NCBI GenBank assembly: GCA_021234155.1
Contig: JAJEKV010000071.1
Span: 5,268,483-5,332,482, forward strand
DNA: 64,000 bases
DNA from: Isoetes taiwanensis
Lineage: Eukaryota > Streptophyta > Lycopodiopsida > Isoetales > Isoetaceae
Direction of reading: 5' to 3'
This document shows positions 63,471 through 64,000 of this stretch, piece after piece. The translations under genes and the position numbers were made by a program. Below the pieces are notes generated by a model. The model was not told where the DNA came from, did not search any database, and saw only the letters and a list, made by a program, of their open reading frames with translations. Within the stretch, counting starts at the first letter, position 1. Every line of letters starts with the position of its first letter.

Positions 63471-64000
63471 GAAAAAGCAGAATGAAGCTTTTCAAAGCAT
63501 CCTCCATGGTGTCATTGTAATAAGTGCAAATCCAAAGTTGTATTGTGTATTCCCATTTGGATGCATGTTATGAGAAAGCAGACTGCAACTCTTTAAGGCA
63601 TCCTTCCATGGCATCATTGTAATAGGTGGAAATAATGACCCGATAATAAGCAAATATAGGGGAGGGTGTCCACCGGCTGCGCACTTAAGCGTAAAAGTTA
63701 TATAGCAGCAAAATAAGTAGCTTCCAAGCCGTGTAAGCCACACAGGAACATGACCAACAAGATAACATTCGTGGCAAGCTTTGTTGCATACCAAGCTGGC
63801 AATGCCAACTCATCTTATGAAGTGCCAAAGTGGTGGGGGTACATGCACCACCAAGGCTAAGCTGACAGCCACATAGGCTACCAGGGTAGCCATTTAAGGC
63901 TGCAACTGATAATTCCTAGGCAAGGACTGATTTTATTTTGATTTTTTCACTGGGTAATCTTTCAAGCAACCCAGTAACAGCCCAGACAACCAGCGGATTG
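63471..64000. repeat. Tail region with a direct repeat, no gene
   Basis: AAGCATCCTCCATGGTGTCA, then TTGTAATAAGTG at 63497, recurs as AGGCATCCTTCCATGGCATCA, then TTGTAATAGGTG at about 63597. Short CCA/GGC phrases (ACCACCAAGGCTAAG, ACATAGGCTACCAGGGTAGCC) follow. No coding frame was recognised before the window ends. Confidence 0.5.

Overview
This is nuclear DNA of a land plant. Nearly all of it is transposable-element sequence in many states of decay: Ty3/gypsy LTR retrotransposons, at least two kinds of LINE, TIR DNA transposons and MITEs, a Helitron-like fragment and tRNA-like repeats. Only one well-preserved host gene is visible, a multi-exon gene for a predicted organelle membrane protein with a TPM (TLP18.3/Psb32-type) domain at about 39.5-41.1 kb. 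Low gene density, introns, plant-type splice sites and plant LINE/gypsy lineages point to a large plant genome. A fern or other non-flowering plant seems most likely to me, but the species cannot be fixed from this window.

Layout. 1-1.76 kb: LINE 3' end with a poly-A tail. 1.9-8.9 kb: a rearranged gypsy element with a 5' LTR, an initiator-Met-type primer-binding site, a damaged but recognisable gene resembling a beta-class DNA N4/N6 methyltransferase, an RNase H/integrase fragment and a truncated 3' LTR. 9.6-28.7 kb (minus strand): a second gypsy element of Tat/Ogre-like type with an extra RNase H between protease and reverse transcriptase. It is split by four insertions: two LINE pieces, a 247-bp MITE and a 13,062-bp TIR transposon. 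The 13-kb transposon has 14-bp terminal inverted repeats and a perfect 8-bp target duplication. It carries its own spliced zinc-finger gene. An exon of that gene is in turn split by a 7,366-bp CACTA element with a TAC target duplication. The CACTA element contains a 2.4-kb foldback and a 1.1-kb satellite made of 19-bp monomers. The nesting can be read to the base, because removing each insertion restores a reading frame or motif.

28.7-39 kb holds tRNA-like tandem repeats and several LINE copies that share a hairpin followed by a (TATTC)n tail. 39.5-42.2 kb holds the TPM gene and a Helitron-like ORF. 44-47.2 kb is the gag-like part and 3' LTR of another LTR element. 47.3-53.2 kb is LINE sequence, including one long copy (47.49-51.7 kb) with ORF1-, endonuclease- and RT-like parts. 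54-64 kb is LINE ends, an 8-bp-TSD MITE, an unrecognised exon, and side-by-side fragments of a PPR gene and an ABC-transporter gene.

Most coding stretches are pseudogenes with frameshifts and stops. Coordinates of decayed elements are approximate unless a target duplication or splice site fixes them. The strongest candidates for something undescribed are the methyltransferase-like gene with its intronic near-palindromic repeats, the 13-kb TIR element with its zinc-finger gene, and the foldback/satellite unit inside the CACTA element.
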